Shown piece by piece: positions 55,770 through 64,000 of a DNA stretch of 64,000 nt. Source of the DNA: Flavobacterium sp. 140616W15 (GTDB lineage Bacteria > Bacteroidota > Bacteroidia > Flavobacteriales > Flavobacteriaceae); contig NZ_CP033068.1 of NCBI RefSeq assembly GCF_003668995.1, positions 124,001-188,000 on the forward strand, given 5' to 3'. The notes below the pieces were generated by a model, which saw only the letters and a program-made list of their open reading frames with translations, was not told where the DNA came from and did no database searches. Each line of letters starts with the position of its first letter. Positions within the stretch are counted from its first letter, which is position 1. Made by a program: the position numbers and the translations under genes.

Positions 55770-58540
55770 ATGAAGTTTAAAATGTATTTGCTTGTTTCTT
55801 TCTTTTTTGTTGCAATTGCATCATTTGCACAAAAAAAATCACTTACTGTAGATGATTTTGATAATTGGAAACAAATAGAAAAAGCACAATTATCAGAAAA
55901 TGGCGCTTATTTAGTATACGAATATAATCCCGGAAATGGTGATGGTAAGCTTGTTATTGTTAATGTTAAAACAAAAGTATCTGATACAATTTCTAGAGGA
56001 TATGATGCTCAAATTAATGGTAAAAGTACGTTTGTATCATTTAAGATAAAACCAGAAATAGCCGTTAGACGAAAAGCTGAAACAAAGAAATTAAAAAAAG
56101 AAAAACTGCCTATTGATTCTTTGGGAATCTATGTGTTTAAAACCAAAGAGATAAAAAAATATCCAAGTCTGAAAAATTTTAGTCAACCCACTGAAGGAGG
56201 GGATTGGCTTGCCTATAAAACTATTTTAAAAACAGTAAAAGCCAAAGATTCAGCTGGAGTTGATAAAAAAATAAAGGTAAAACCAAAGAGTGATACTCTA
56301 GTGGTAATTTATAATCCGATAAATAAAGATAGTATCGCATTTTTGAACATCAAAACATTTAGTTGGTCGAAGAAAGCTGACAAATTATTGCTTCATTCAG
56401 AGAAAAAGAAAGATTCTTTAACCGCATCTGCATTATTATATTTTGACGCAGGGAGTAAAAAGACGGATACTATTTTTAAATCAAAAGGAACAATATCAAA
56501 GATTGCTATAGAGGATAAGGGAGAAAAGTTAGGATTCCTATTTTCATCAGATACAACAAAAATAAAAAAATACCAGTTGTATAAAGGGACAAAATCATTG
56601 TTAGCAGAATTAAAAGCGAACAGAATTAAAAACCTCCCTGAGAACTGGAATTATTCAGATAAAGGAGATTTGTTTTTTTCGAAAAATGGGAAAAGATTAT
56701 TTTTTGGAAATGCTTTATTTGAAGGGGAAAAGCGTAAAGATACTTTATTAAACAAAGAACGTGCGACATTAGATATATGGGCATGGACAGATAAAGAATT
56801 ACAGCCAGAACAGATTGTAAATAGTAAAAAAGAACAAAACAGAACCTATCAAGCAGTATATGATTTTAACTCAGATAAAGCAGTACAGTTAGCAAACACT
56901 GTAGTTCCTGATATTAAAGTATTAAATAACGGAGACGGAAATTTTGTTTTAGGAGCTGATGATGAATCTTATAAAAGAGCTTCTTCATGGAATGCTTTAG
57001 CTATAAAAGATTTTTATAAAATTGATATTAATACAGGAGAACAAAGCCTATTGATTAAAGAACAAGAGCAGATATGGTTTGGAGGTTCTCAAAAATATGC
57101 TGTTTATTACAACAGAAAGGATAGTATTTATTATACTATTGATTTGAAAAACAATCAGCAGAAACCATTAACCAAAGGGACAAATGTGGTTTGGTATGAT
57201 GAGAGAAATGATCAGCCTAATGAGCCTTCTCCATACGGTATTGCTGGTTGGGATGAAGGAGATAAATTCGTTTATATCTATGATCGATATGACATTTGGA
57301 AGTTTGATCCAGAATCAAAAATACAACCTAAAAGAATCACTAAGAACGGAAGAGAAAACAAAAAGATATATCGATACCTTCAGATTGATAGCGAAGAGAA
57401 ATTTATAGATTCTAAAAACAAGTTCTATTGTCTGTTTTTGAAGAAAGTACTAAAAAAGCAGGATATGTCTATTCCGATTTTAACAAAGAAAAAACACCAA
57501 CAGTTATAATGGAAGGGGATTATTTCTTTACAGCTCCAAAGAAATCAAAAAATAGTAAAATGATTTTTTATACTAGACAAAATTATCAACAGTATCCTGA
57601 TGTTTGGATTACTACAACTGATTTTGAATCTCCTGAGCAAGTAACAAATGCAAATCCGCAACAAAAAAATTATAAATGGGGTTCAGTAAGTTTGGTAGAG
57701 TGGAAAAATAATGATGCAATTACTTTACAGGGATTATTGTACAAGCCAGAAAATTTTGATCCTAACAAAAAATACCCAATGGTAGTATATTTTTATGAAT
57801 TGAGTTCAGATACATACCACCGCCATTATGCTCCTCAGCCTAGCAGATCTACAATTAATAGAACATTATACGCTAGTAATGATTATTTTGTTTTTGTTCC
57901 TGATATCATTTATAAAAAGGGGCTTCCTGGAGAGAGTGCTTATAGCTGTATTGTGAGTGGCGTGGAGAATATGATAAAACAATATCCAGCAATCGATGCG
58001 AAACATATAGCGCTTCAGGGACAAAGTTGGGGAGGATATCAAACGGCATATCTTATAACGCAGACAAATATGTTTGCAGCTGCTATGGCAGGAGCTCCAG
58101 TTAGTAATATGACTAGTGCTTACGGAGGTATTCGATGGGAGACAGGTATAAGCAGAATGTTTCAGTATGAACATACGCAAAGTAGAATAGGCGAAACTAT
58201 TTGGGGTAATTTAGATGCTTATATAAAAAATTCCCCTTTGTTTTATGCCGATAAAGTGCAAACGCCTTTGTTAATGATGCATAATGATAATGATGGGGCA
58301 GTGCCATGGTATCAAGGAATTGAATTTTTTACTGCATTACGCCGTTTAGATAAGCCAGTATGGATGTTAAATTATAATGGAGAACCGCATAATCTTAAGG
58401 CTGATAGCTGGGGTAACAGAAAAGATTTGTCAACGAGAATGAAACAATTTTTTGATCATTATTTAAAAGGTGAAAAAACTCCAGAATGGATGCTCAAAGG
58501 AAGATTAAATCTTGAAAAAGAAAGCAATAAAGCATATTAA
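55770..58540 (+). pseudogene. S9 prolyl oligopeptidase family peptidase, frameshifted
   Basis: The frame from 55770 (signal peptide VAIASFAQ, beta-propeller part) stops at 57509; the catalytic part continues in the +2 frame to 58540. The join lies near 57414-57424 (CTAAAAACAAGTTC), where one lost base fits. The C-terminal part has the S9 triad: GQSWGGYQTA (Ser codon 58025-58027), NDNDGAVPWYQG (Asp) and NGEPHNLKADSW (His). Intact length would be about 923 residues. It may cut peptides for the upstream SusCD pair; possible error or real decay. Confidence 0.85.
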
Positions 58541-58625
58541 AATAAATAGGTATGTGAGATTAAATGGAGTTAATTTTTTTACATCGATGAGGTAACTATA
58601 CAGCTCTTAATTTTAAGAATTTGAT

Positions 58626-58661
58626 AAAACTGTCCAAAATATTTTGGGCAGTTTTTTTTTT
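58626..58661 (+). terminator. Terminator of the S9 peptidase gene
   Basis: AAACTGTCCAAAA, loop, TTTTGGGCAGTTT followed by a long T tract. Nearly the same as 53556-53584. Confidence 0.85.
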
Positions 58662-58838
58662 GAACAAGAATTTCTATGGAATTTAAAATAAAATGTCTTT
58701 TTAGCTATTGATGAATATATAGCGGATATTGTTGTTGAGTGGTTTGTTATTTTGTGAATAAGTAAAATATTAAGTGTAAAAAATGCTAAATAATTGTATT
58801 ATTAACTTTATATTAACTATTTTATTGTTGGTAAAATA

Positions 58839-58846
58839 TATATTTG
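58839..58846 (+). promoter_or_regulatory. Candidate -7 box, small secreted protein copy 1
   Basis: TATATTTG matches TANNTTTG; it lies in a block of about 65 bases that is nearly identical to the block before copy 2 (box at 59579-59586). No clear -33 TTG at the right distance. Confidence 0.4.
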
Positions 58847-58883
58847 ATATTCTATTAATAAAATATTAACCAAAATAAAAAAA

Positions 58884-59252
58884 ATGAAAAAATTACTTTA
58901 TTTACTAGTTTTCTGTCCTTTTTTAGGTTTTTCACAAAACGATCCTAATTATGCCGTAGATTGTGATGCAAATGACATTATAAAAGAAATATATTACCAA
59001 GATGGCTATACTGTAATGAAATGTACAGATGCTAATGGGAACTATGTTCTAAATGTAATAGGTGTCGCTCCTGGATCTGGTGGAAGTAACGGAGGAGGTA
59101 GTGGAGGAGGTAACGGTAGTGGCGGACCTGGAGTTGATACAGGAATGTCTGAAGATCCAGGACCAGAAGATTCAGGACCAGGTAGAACTTGTATTAACAC
59201 TTGGGTAAGGGATAATAATGCATGGCAACAAACTGTATACTGTGGAGGATAA
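58884..59252 (+). CDS. Small secreted Cys/Gly-rich protein, copy 1
   Basis: The 122-residue product has a signal peptide (MKKLLYLLVFCPFLGFSQ, likely cut after Q), a short N-terminal domain with YAVDCDANDIIKEIY and VMKCTDANGNYVLNVIG, a Gly/Ser-rich linker (GGSNGGGSGGGNGSGG) and a C-terminal GRTCINTWVRDNNAWQQTVY-C part. The four mature Cys could make two disulfides. No family was recognised. It is a tandem duplicate of 59625-59954, with its own promoter and terminator. Confidence 0.75.
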   Translation: MKKLLYLLVFCPFLGFSQNDPNYAVDCDANDIIKEIYYQDGYTVMKCTDANGNYVLNVIGVAPGSGGSNGGGSGGGNGSGGPGVDTGMSEDPGPEDSGPGRTCINTWVRDNNAWQQTVYCGG

Positions 59253-59355
59253 TGGTTTTAATCCTATCGTTCAAGTAATAGAAATGGTTAAGTTTGTATC
59301 TGAACTTGTATAATTAGGATTGGAATAGCAAAATAAAAGGCATTAAAAAGTCTTT

Positions 59356-59408
59356 CAAAAAGAAAAGGAGTGGGAATCCATTATGGATTTTAACTCCTTT
59401 TCTTTTTG
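59356..59408 (+). terminator. Terminator of small secreted protein copy 1
   Basis: CAAAAAGAAAAGGAGT pairs with ACTCCTTTTCTTTTTG around an inner AATCCATTATGGATT. A related hairpin, AAAAGGAG ... CTCCTTTT, follows copy 2. Confidence 0.85.
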
Positions 59409-59624
59409 AATTTATGTAAAATTTAAAATAAAATGCCTTTTTAGAATCGATGAATATAACAATGTATATTAATATTTAATAGCACGTTATTTTGTGAATA
59501 AATAAGGTATTAATCATTAAAATTGATAAATGGTTAAATGATTAACTTTATGTTAACTATTTTATTGTTAGTAAAATATATATTTGATATTCTATTAATA
59601 AAATATTAACCAAAATAAAACAAA

Positions 59625-59954
59625 ATGAAAAAATTACTTTATTTACTAGTTTTCTGTCCTTTTTTAGGTTTTTCACAAAATGACCCTAACTATGCTGTAG
59701 ATTGTGATGCCAATGATATCATGAAAGAAATATATCAAGAAGGGAATAATACCATTATAAAATGTACTGATAAAGATGGCAATTTTGTATTAAATGTAAT
59801 ACCGAATAATCAGGGCGGAGGTGGTAGTGGAGGTAATGGGTCTGATACAGGTTTGTCTCAGGATCCTGGTAAGGAAGAAGGTCCTGGAAGAACATGTATT
59901 AATACATGGGTAAGAGGAGAAAAGAATTGGGTGTTAGTTTCTTATTGTGGATAA
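59625..59954 (+). CDS. Small secreted Cys/Gly-rich protein, copy 2
   Basis: The 109-residue product has the same signal peptide and the same mature start (NDPNYAVDCDANDI) as copy 1. Then it diverges in the middle (KEIYQEGNNTIIKCTDKDGN), keeps a shorter Gly-rich linker (GGGGSGGNGSDTG) and the same GRTCINTWVRGEKNWVLVSY-C end. The first 54 bases of the two genes are identical, while the linker differs in length. The family is unknown; a bacteriocin-like, adhesin-like or envelope role cannot be told apart. Confidence 0.75.
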   Translation: MKKLLYLLVFCPFLGFSQNDPNYAVDCDANDIMKEIYQEGNNTIIKCTDKDGNFVLNVIPNNQGGGGSGGNGSDTGLSQDPGKEEGPGRTCINTWVRGEKNWVLVSYCG

Positions 59955-60068
59955 TCTTAAAATAGTATTGATAATTATAGGGTAGTTTTACAGACTTTGA
60001 TTCGCAAATGAATTTAAAAAGTCATTCCGTTATCTAGTATTAAAGAAAGAGCTAAAAGTCTTAAAATA

Positions 60069-60112
60069 AGAAAAGGAGTAGGGATCTATGTAGATTCTAG
60101 CTCCTTTTTTTA
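60069..60112 (+). terminator. Terminator of small secreted protein copy 2
   Basis: AAAAGGAG-TAGG ... CTAGCTCCTTTT with a T tract. It matches the terminator of copy 1 in stem sequence, so the terminator was duplicated too. Confidence 0.8.
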
Positions 60113-60327
60113 TTTCTAAGCATTTAAGAGAGGATATTAATTGAAGAAGTAGAAGTTTTTAATACCTCATTATTCAAAGAGATTTTTTTGTAGAGTATTG
60201 ACTTGTAATATACTTAAGCAATATTTACCAATATCCTATTTCTTTAGTTCTAGTCAAATTTTTTTCATTTACCTTTGCCACATTCAAATAGTTGATAATA
60301 ATATCTAAATATATATAACCCTTTCAA

Positions 60328-62295
60328 ATGAGAATTCTTTTTTTAATTTATCTTTTAGTACTACCCACACTATTGTTTTCTCAGGCAAAAGTAAATAATA
60401 AAAGTAATCTAGACATGAATGGTGTTCATCGTGGGCTTAACGATACCATAAAAGCGAAGAAGAAAGTTGCAAGGATAGATCAATATAGATATATAACACT
60501 TGAACGTGATACTACTTATGTAGATACGTCGCTTACAATCCAAAAAGAATACAGTCATAATTATTTGCGAAAAGATAATTTTGGATTATTACCTTTTTCG
60601 AATATTGGACAAACATACAATACGCTTCAATACAGTTTAACTGATTTTACTCCATATCCAGAAATGGGGTTTAAAGCCAAACACTTTAATTTTCTTGAAG
60701 CCAATCAGGTTCAATATTATTCTGTAGCAACTCCATTGACAGAATTGTTTTTTAAATCGACAATCAATAAGGGACAATTGCTAAATTCATTTATCACCCT
60801 GAATATGAGTGAGCGATTTAATATTTCAGCAGAATACAAAGGGTTACGATCTGAAGGGAATTATATAAATCAATTGTCGAGTACAGGAAATTTTAAATTA
60901 ACTGCAAGTTATAGTACTAAAAAAGGACAATATTATATTAACGGACATTATACTTATCAAGATATCTTGAATGAAGAAAACGGAGGGATAACTACGGCAG
61001 AAGATTTTGAAAGTGGCGATCCTGATTTTAAAAACAGACAAAGATTAGAGGTGTATCTTACTGATGCAAAATCATTCTTAAAGGGAAAGAGACTGTTTTT
61101 TGATCATGCATATAGAATAAATGAGACCCAAGGAAATAATAATCTATATGTCACTCATCAATTTAATTATGAAAATAAATTTTTCGAATACAATCAACCC
61201 ACAGTGTTATCAGCGGTTCTTGGTTCAAGGAATGTACTTCGATTTGGAGAGTCGTATGTAACAAGTAATATTAATGACCAGTCGCATTATAACAAAATGT
61301 ATAATAAGGCAGGAGTAGTATATGAAAATATATTGTTAGGGAAATTTCAATTTTTTGTAGATGATTTTAGAAGTAATTCATACTACGGAAGAGTTATAAT
61401 TTTAGATAAAGGAAAAATTATCCCTAGTTCATTAAATCAAGAGATTAATAGCTTTGGAGGTCAATATGAATATCAAAAAAATAAGTGGAATGGAAGATTT
61501 TTATATTCAAGATCAATTACAAACCAGTCGCTATCAAATTTAGAAGCAAAGCTTAAACATGATTTTAGTGATAAAATTAAATTTTCATTTGAATATCAAA
61601 ACATAAATAAGTTACCTAATAATAATTATTCTTTGTATCAAAGTAGCTTTGTAGAGTACAATTGGTCTGAAAGTTTTAAAAATGAGAAGATTAACTCTTT
61701 AAGCGCAAGTGCAACTACACCATGGGTTAATATGTCATTTCAGTATTCAGTATTGAATGATCATCTCTATTTTGAAGATAAATCGACAGCTTTACAAGCT
61801 AATCAAGGTACTCAAATTATAAAACCAGCCCAATATAGTGGTGCAATTAATTACTTAGAAGTAAAGGCAGGAAAAGAATTTAAATTTGGACGCTTTGCCT
61901 TAGATAATACAATTTTATATCAAAAAGTAGATCAGGCTGATGCTATATTAAATGTACCAGAAATTGTAACAAGAAATACGCTGTATTACACTAATTATCT
62001 ATTTAAAAAAGCACTTTTTTTTCAAACAGGAATTGTGTTTAATTATTTCACTAGTTATTATGGAAATGATTATAATCCTGTAATTGGTGAGTTTTTTGTT
62101 CAGAATAAGAAAGAAATAGGAAATTACCCGAACTTAGACTTTTTTATAAATGCAAGAATCAGACAAACAAGAATCTTTTTTAAAATAGAGCATTTTAATT
62201 CGTCGTTTTCAGGTAGTAATTACTATTCAGCACCTAATAATCCTTACCGTGATTTAGCTATCCGTTTTGGTTTAACTTGGAATTTCTTCCAATAA
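60328..62295 (+). CDS. Putative porin (beta-barrel, Porin_10-like)
   Basis: The 655-residue product has a signal peptide (LVLPTLLFSQ), an N-terminal part with YRYITLERDTTYVDTSLTI, then alternating amphipathic beta strands throughout, ending in LAIRFGLTWNFFQ, a typical outer-membrane C-terminal strand. It matches the putative porin group found in many Bacteroidota. Function as an outer-membrane channel is inferred. Confidence 0.85.
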   Translation: MRILFLIYLLVLPTLLFSQAKVNNKSNLDMNGVHRGLNDTIKAKKKVARIDQYRYITLERDTTYVDTSLTIQKEYSHNYLRKDNFGLLPFSNIGQTYNTLQYSLTDFTPYPEMGFKAKHFNFLEANQVQYYSVATPLTELFFKSTINKGQLLNSFITLNMSERFNISAEYKGLRSEGNYINQLSSTGNFKLTASYSTKKGQYYINGHYTYQDILNEENGGITTAEDFESGDPDFKNRQRLEVYLTDAKSFLKGKRLFFDHAYRINETQGNNNLYVTHQFNYENKFFEYNQPTVLSAVLGSRNVLRFGESYVTSNINDQSHYNKMYNKAGVVYENILLGKFQFFVDDFRSNSYYGRVIILDKGKIIPSSLNQEINSFGGQYEYQKNKWNGRFLYSRSITNQSLSNLEAKLKHDFSDKIKFSFEYQNINKLPNNNYSLYQSSFVEYNWSESFKNEKINSLSASATTPWVNMSFQYSVLNDHLYFEDKSTALQANQGTQIIKPAQYSGAINYLEVKAGKEFKFGRFALDNTILYQKVDQADAILNVPEIVTRNTLYYTNYLFKKALFFQTGIVFNYFTSYYGNDYNPVIGEFFVQNKKEIGNYPNLDFFINARIRQTRIFFKIEHFNSSFSGSNYYSAPNNPYRDLAIRFGLTWNFFQ

Positions 62296-62346
62296 AATAA
62301 TTAATAATAATGGGAATCAGATTGTATAATTTCCAAACTTAATAAA

Positions 62347-63708
62347 ATGAATTACTCAAAAAATATTTTAGAAACAATCGGTAACACGCCTTTAGTAAAA
62401 CTTAATAAAATCGTTACCGAAATAGATGCCTTGGTTTTAGCCAAAGTAGAAACTTTTAATCCAGGAAATTCGGTTAAGGATAGAATGGCAGTAAAAATGG
62501 TTGAAGATGCCGAAGCCGATGGACGTTTAAAACCAGGAGGAACCATTATCGAGGGAACTTCAGGTAATACAGGAATGGGATTGGCACTAGTTGCAATTAT
62601 AAAAGGATACAAGCTTATTTGTGTAATTTCGGATAAGCAATCAAAAGAAAAAATGGACATCTTGCGTGCTGTGGGTGCAAAAGTTGTGGTTTGCCCAACA
62701 GATGTAGAGCCTACAGATCCTCGTTCATACTATTCAGTATCGAAACGATTGGCAGAGGAAACTCCAAATTCGTGGTATGTAAATCAATATGATAATCCAT
62801 CAAATGCATTAGCGCATTATGAGCAAACTGGACCTGAAATCTGGGAACAAACAGAAGGTAAAATAACTCATTTTGTAGTTGGAGTAGGTACAGGAGGAAC
62901 AATATCGGGAGTTGCAAAATACTTAAAAGAGAAAAACCCTAATATTAAAATCTGGGGAATAGATACTTATGGATCAGTTTTCAAAAAGTACCACGAAACT
63001 GGTATTTTTGATGAGAACGAAATTTATTCATATATAACTGAAGGAATTGGAGAAGATATTTTACCAAAAAATGTTGATTTTTCGTTAATAGATGGATTTA
63101 CAAAAGTAACAGATAAAGATGCAGCTGTTTATACTAGAAAAATTGCACTTGAAGAAGGAATTTTTGTGGGTAACTCAGCAGGAGCTTGTATAAAAGGATT
63201 GTTGCAACTAAAAGAACATTTTACAAAAGATGATGTCGTAGTTGTTCTTTTTCATGATTCAGGAAGTCGTTACGTAGGTAAGATGTTTAATGATGATTGG
63301 ATGCGTGAGCGCGGTTTTCTAGAAGAGAATATTACTAAAGCCGAAGATGTTATAAAAGATCATATCGACAAGCAATTAATTGTTGTACGTACAGAAGAAT
63401 TGGTTTCACACGCTATTGAAAGAATGCGTAAATATAAAATATCTCAAATTCCAGTAGTTGATATTACAGGCTTTGTAGGTTCAGTTGATGAAACTGATTT
63501 ATTTAGAAGTTACGTAGCAGATAAAAATGTAGCCGAAAAACCAATTAAAGAAGTAATGGGAAAACCTTTTCCTATTGTGAAATTAGGAACACCGATTGAA
63601 GAAGTTTCTAAACTTTTTACAAAAGAAAATGATGCTGTCCTTGTAGAGTTAGGAAACGGAAGGCATCATATTATTACCAAATACGATATTATTGGTTCGA
63701 TAAAATAA
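62347..63708 (+). CDS. Cystathionine beta-synthase / cysteine synthase with CBS domains
   Basis: The 453-residue product is a fold-type II PLP enzyme: PLP lysine K44 in NPGNSVKDRMAVKM, substrate loop EGTSGNTGMGLAL, phosphate loop GVGTGGTISG. The C-terminal part (from about residue 335) has two CBS modules (RMRKYKISQIPVVDITGF; PIEEVSKLFTKENDAVLVEL). It forms cystathionine from serine or acetylserine and homocysteine, or cysteine. It is 51 bases after the porin gene and closed by a terminator. Confidence 0.93.
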   Translation: MNYSKNILETIGNTPLVKLNKIVTEIDALVLAKVETFNPGNSVKDRMAVKMVEDAEADGRLKPGGTIIEGTSGNTGMGLALVAIIKGYKLICVISDKQSKEKMDILRAVGAKVVVCPTDVEPTDPRSYYSVSKRLAEETPNSWYVNQYDNPSNALAHYEQTGPEIWEQTEGKITHFVVGVGTGGTISGVAKYLKEKNPNIKIWGIDTYGSVFKKYHETGIFDENEIYSYITEGIGEDILPKNVDFSLIDGFTKVTDKDAAVYTRKIALEEGIFVGNSAGACIKGLLQLKEHFTKDDVVVVLFHDSGSRYVGKMFNDDWMRERGFLEENITKAEDVIKDHIDKQLIVVRTEELVSHAIERMRKYKISQIPVVDITGFVGSVDETDLFRSYVADKNVAEKPIKEVMGKPFPIVKLGTPIEEVSKLFTKENDAVLVELGNGRHHIITKYDIIGSIK

Positions 63709-63733
63709 AGCAATAGTTCGTACAATTTAAATA

Positions 63734-63776
63734 GCCACAAATCTAACGGGAGTTCTCGTTGAATTTGTGGCATTTT
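63734..63776 (+). terminator. Terminator of the cbs-like gene
   Basis: GCCACAAAT pairs with ATTTGTGGC around a loop that itself has AACGGGA/TCTCGTT, followed by ATTTTTAG. Confidence 0.8.
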
Positions 63777-63798
63777 TAGCTTATAAAAAATATTAAAA

Positions 63799-64000
63799 AT
63801 GACTTTTACAGCTATAGATTTTGAAACAGCTACAGGACACCATCCCTGTTCAGTAGGTATTGTTACAGTAGAGAATGGGGTAATTGTAGATGAGTTTGTT
63901 ACTCTGATTAAACCGCCTAATAACGAGTACTCGCCATTTACAATTAGAGTGCATGGTATTTATCCACGAGACACAATAAATGCTAAAACATTTACTCAAG
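63799..64000 (+). CDS. DEDDh 3'-5' exonuclease, N-terminal part (truncated by window edge)
   Basis: From ATG 63799 the frame reads MTFTAIDFETATGHHPCSVG to the window end. AIDFETA holds the first Asp-Glu of a DEDDh exonuclease, as in DNA polymerase III epsilon-like proteins, and the IRVHGIYPRDT block is also typical. The rest lies outside the window. It probably removes nucleotides from DNA 3' ends. Confidence 0.85.
   Translation, partial: MTFTAIDFETATGHHPCSVGIVTVENGVIVDEFVTLIKPPNNEYSPFTIRVHGIYPRDTINAKTFTQ

Noticed and set aside
57184..57408. 74-codon plus-strand open frame in the S9 gene
   Set aside because: It is an out-of-frame shadow within the preserved propeller part.

Overview
The window is chromosomal DNA of a Bacteroidota bacterium, almost certainly a Flavobacterium or close relative. 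The evidence is very AT-rich DNA, several promoters resembling the flavobacterial TANNTTTG -7 box, no consistent Shine-Dalgarno sequences, a SusC/SusD pair, a type IX secretion sorting domain, TamB with a lipoprotein-type TamA (TamL), a lysyl-tRNA synthetase with a C-terminal extension, and intergenic TTTCAGG/TTTCAAG heptamer arrays. No rRNA, tRNA, CRISPR array, prophage or intact insertion sequence was found.

Layout. 1-3.5 kb: truncated ABC exporter, then two tandemly duplicated lipoprotein genes whose duplication also copied the terminator and the start of a GSCFA gene. 3.7-11.1 kb: tamB-tamL outer-membrane assembly operon. 11.5-20.7 kb: luciferase-like monooxygenase, DUF4230 protein, then a minus-strand block with an aromatic amino acid hydroxylase, a truncated haemoglobin, ilvA behind an Ile-rich leader peptide and attenuator, a DUF4136 lipoprotein, hutU and a small DUF5522 protein. 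20.8-24.2 kb: run containing an ACC deaminase-like enzyme, a glucosaminidase and hemL. 24.3-28.6 kb: Spy-like protein and a putative copper cluster (CxGKC small protein, MbnP, MbnH, Cys-containing outer-membrane protein) with related palindromic elements on both sides of mbnH. 28.6-33.3 kb: small unknown cytosolic proteins, GDPD, D-lactate dehydrogenase-like enzyme, lipoprotein. 33.4-39.2 kb: lysS, a long tandem-repeat region, three paralogous lipoprotein genes (the first frameshifted) and lipB. 39.3-48.6 kb: Crp/Fnr regulator with an SDR, a proline dehydrogenase-like protein, a second tandem-repeat array, an AraC regulator with an MBL hydrolase, DUF3861, a MarR-GNAT fusion with a ketopantoate reductase-like protein, and rnhB. 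48.9-58.5 kb: SusC/SusD, a T9SS cargo gene frameshifted at an A9 tract, and a frameshifted S9 peptidase; this may be a peptide-use locus. 58.7-60.1 kb: tandem duplication of a small secreted Cys/Gly-rich protein with its own promoter and terminator. 60.3-64 kb: putative porin, cystathionine beta-synthase-like enzyme and a truncated exonuclease.

The most interesting points are the ilvA attenuator, the duplicated secreted Cys/Gly-rich proteins, the A9-tract frameshift in a T9SS-exported protein, the MbnP/MbnH copper cluster, and candidate operators next to AraC and MarR genes. Function calls rest on motif recognition by eye; no database search was possible.
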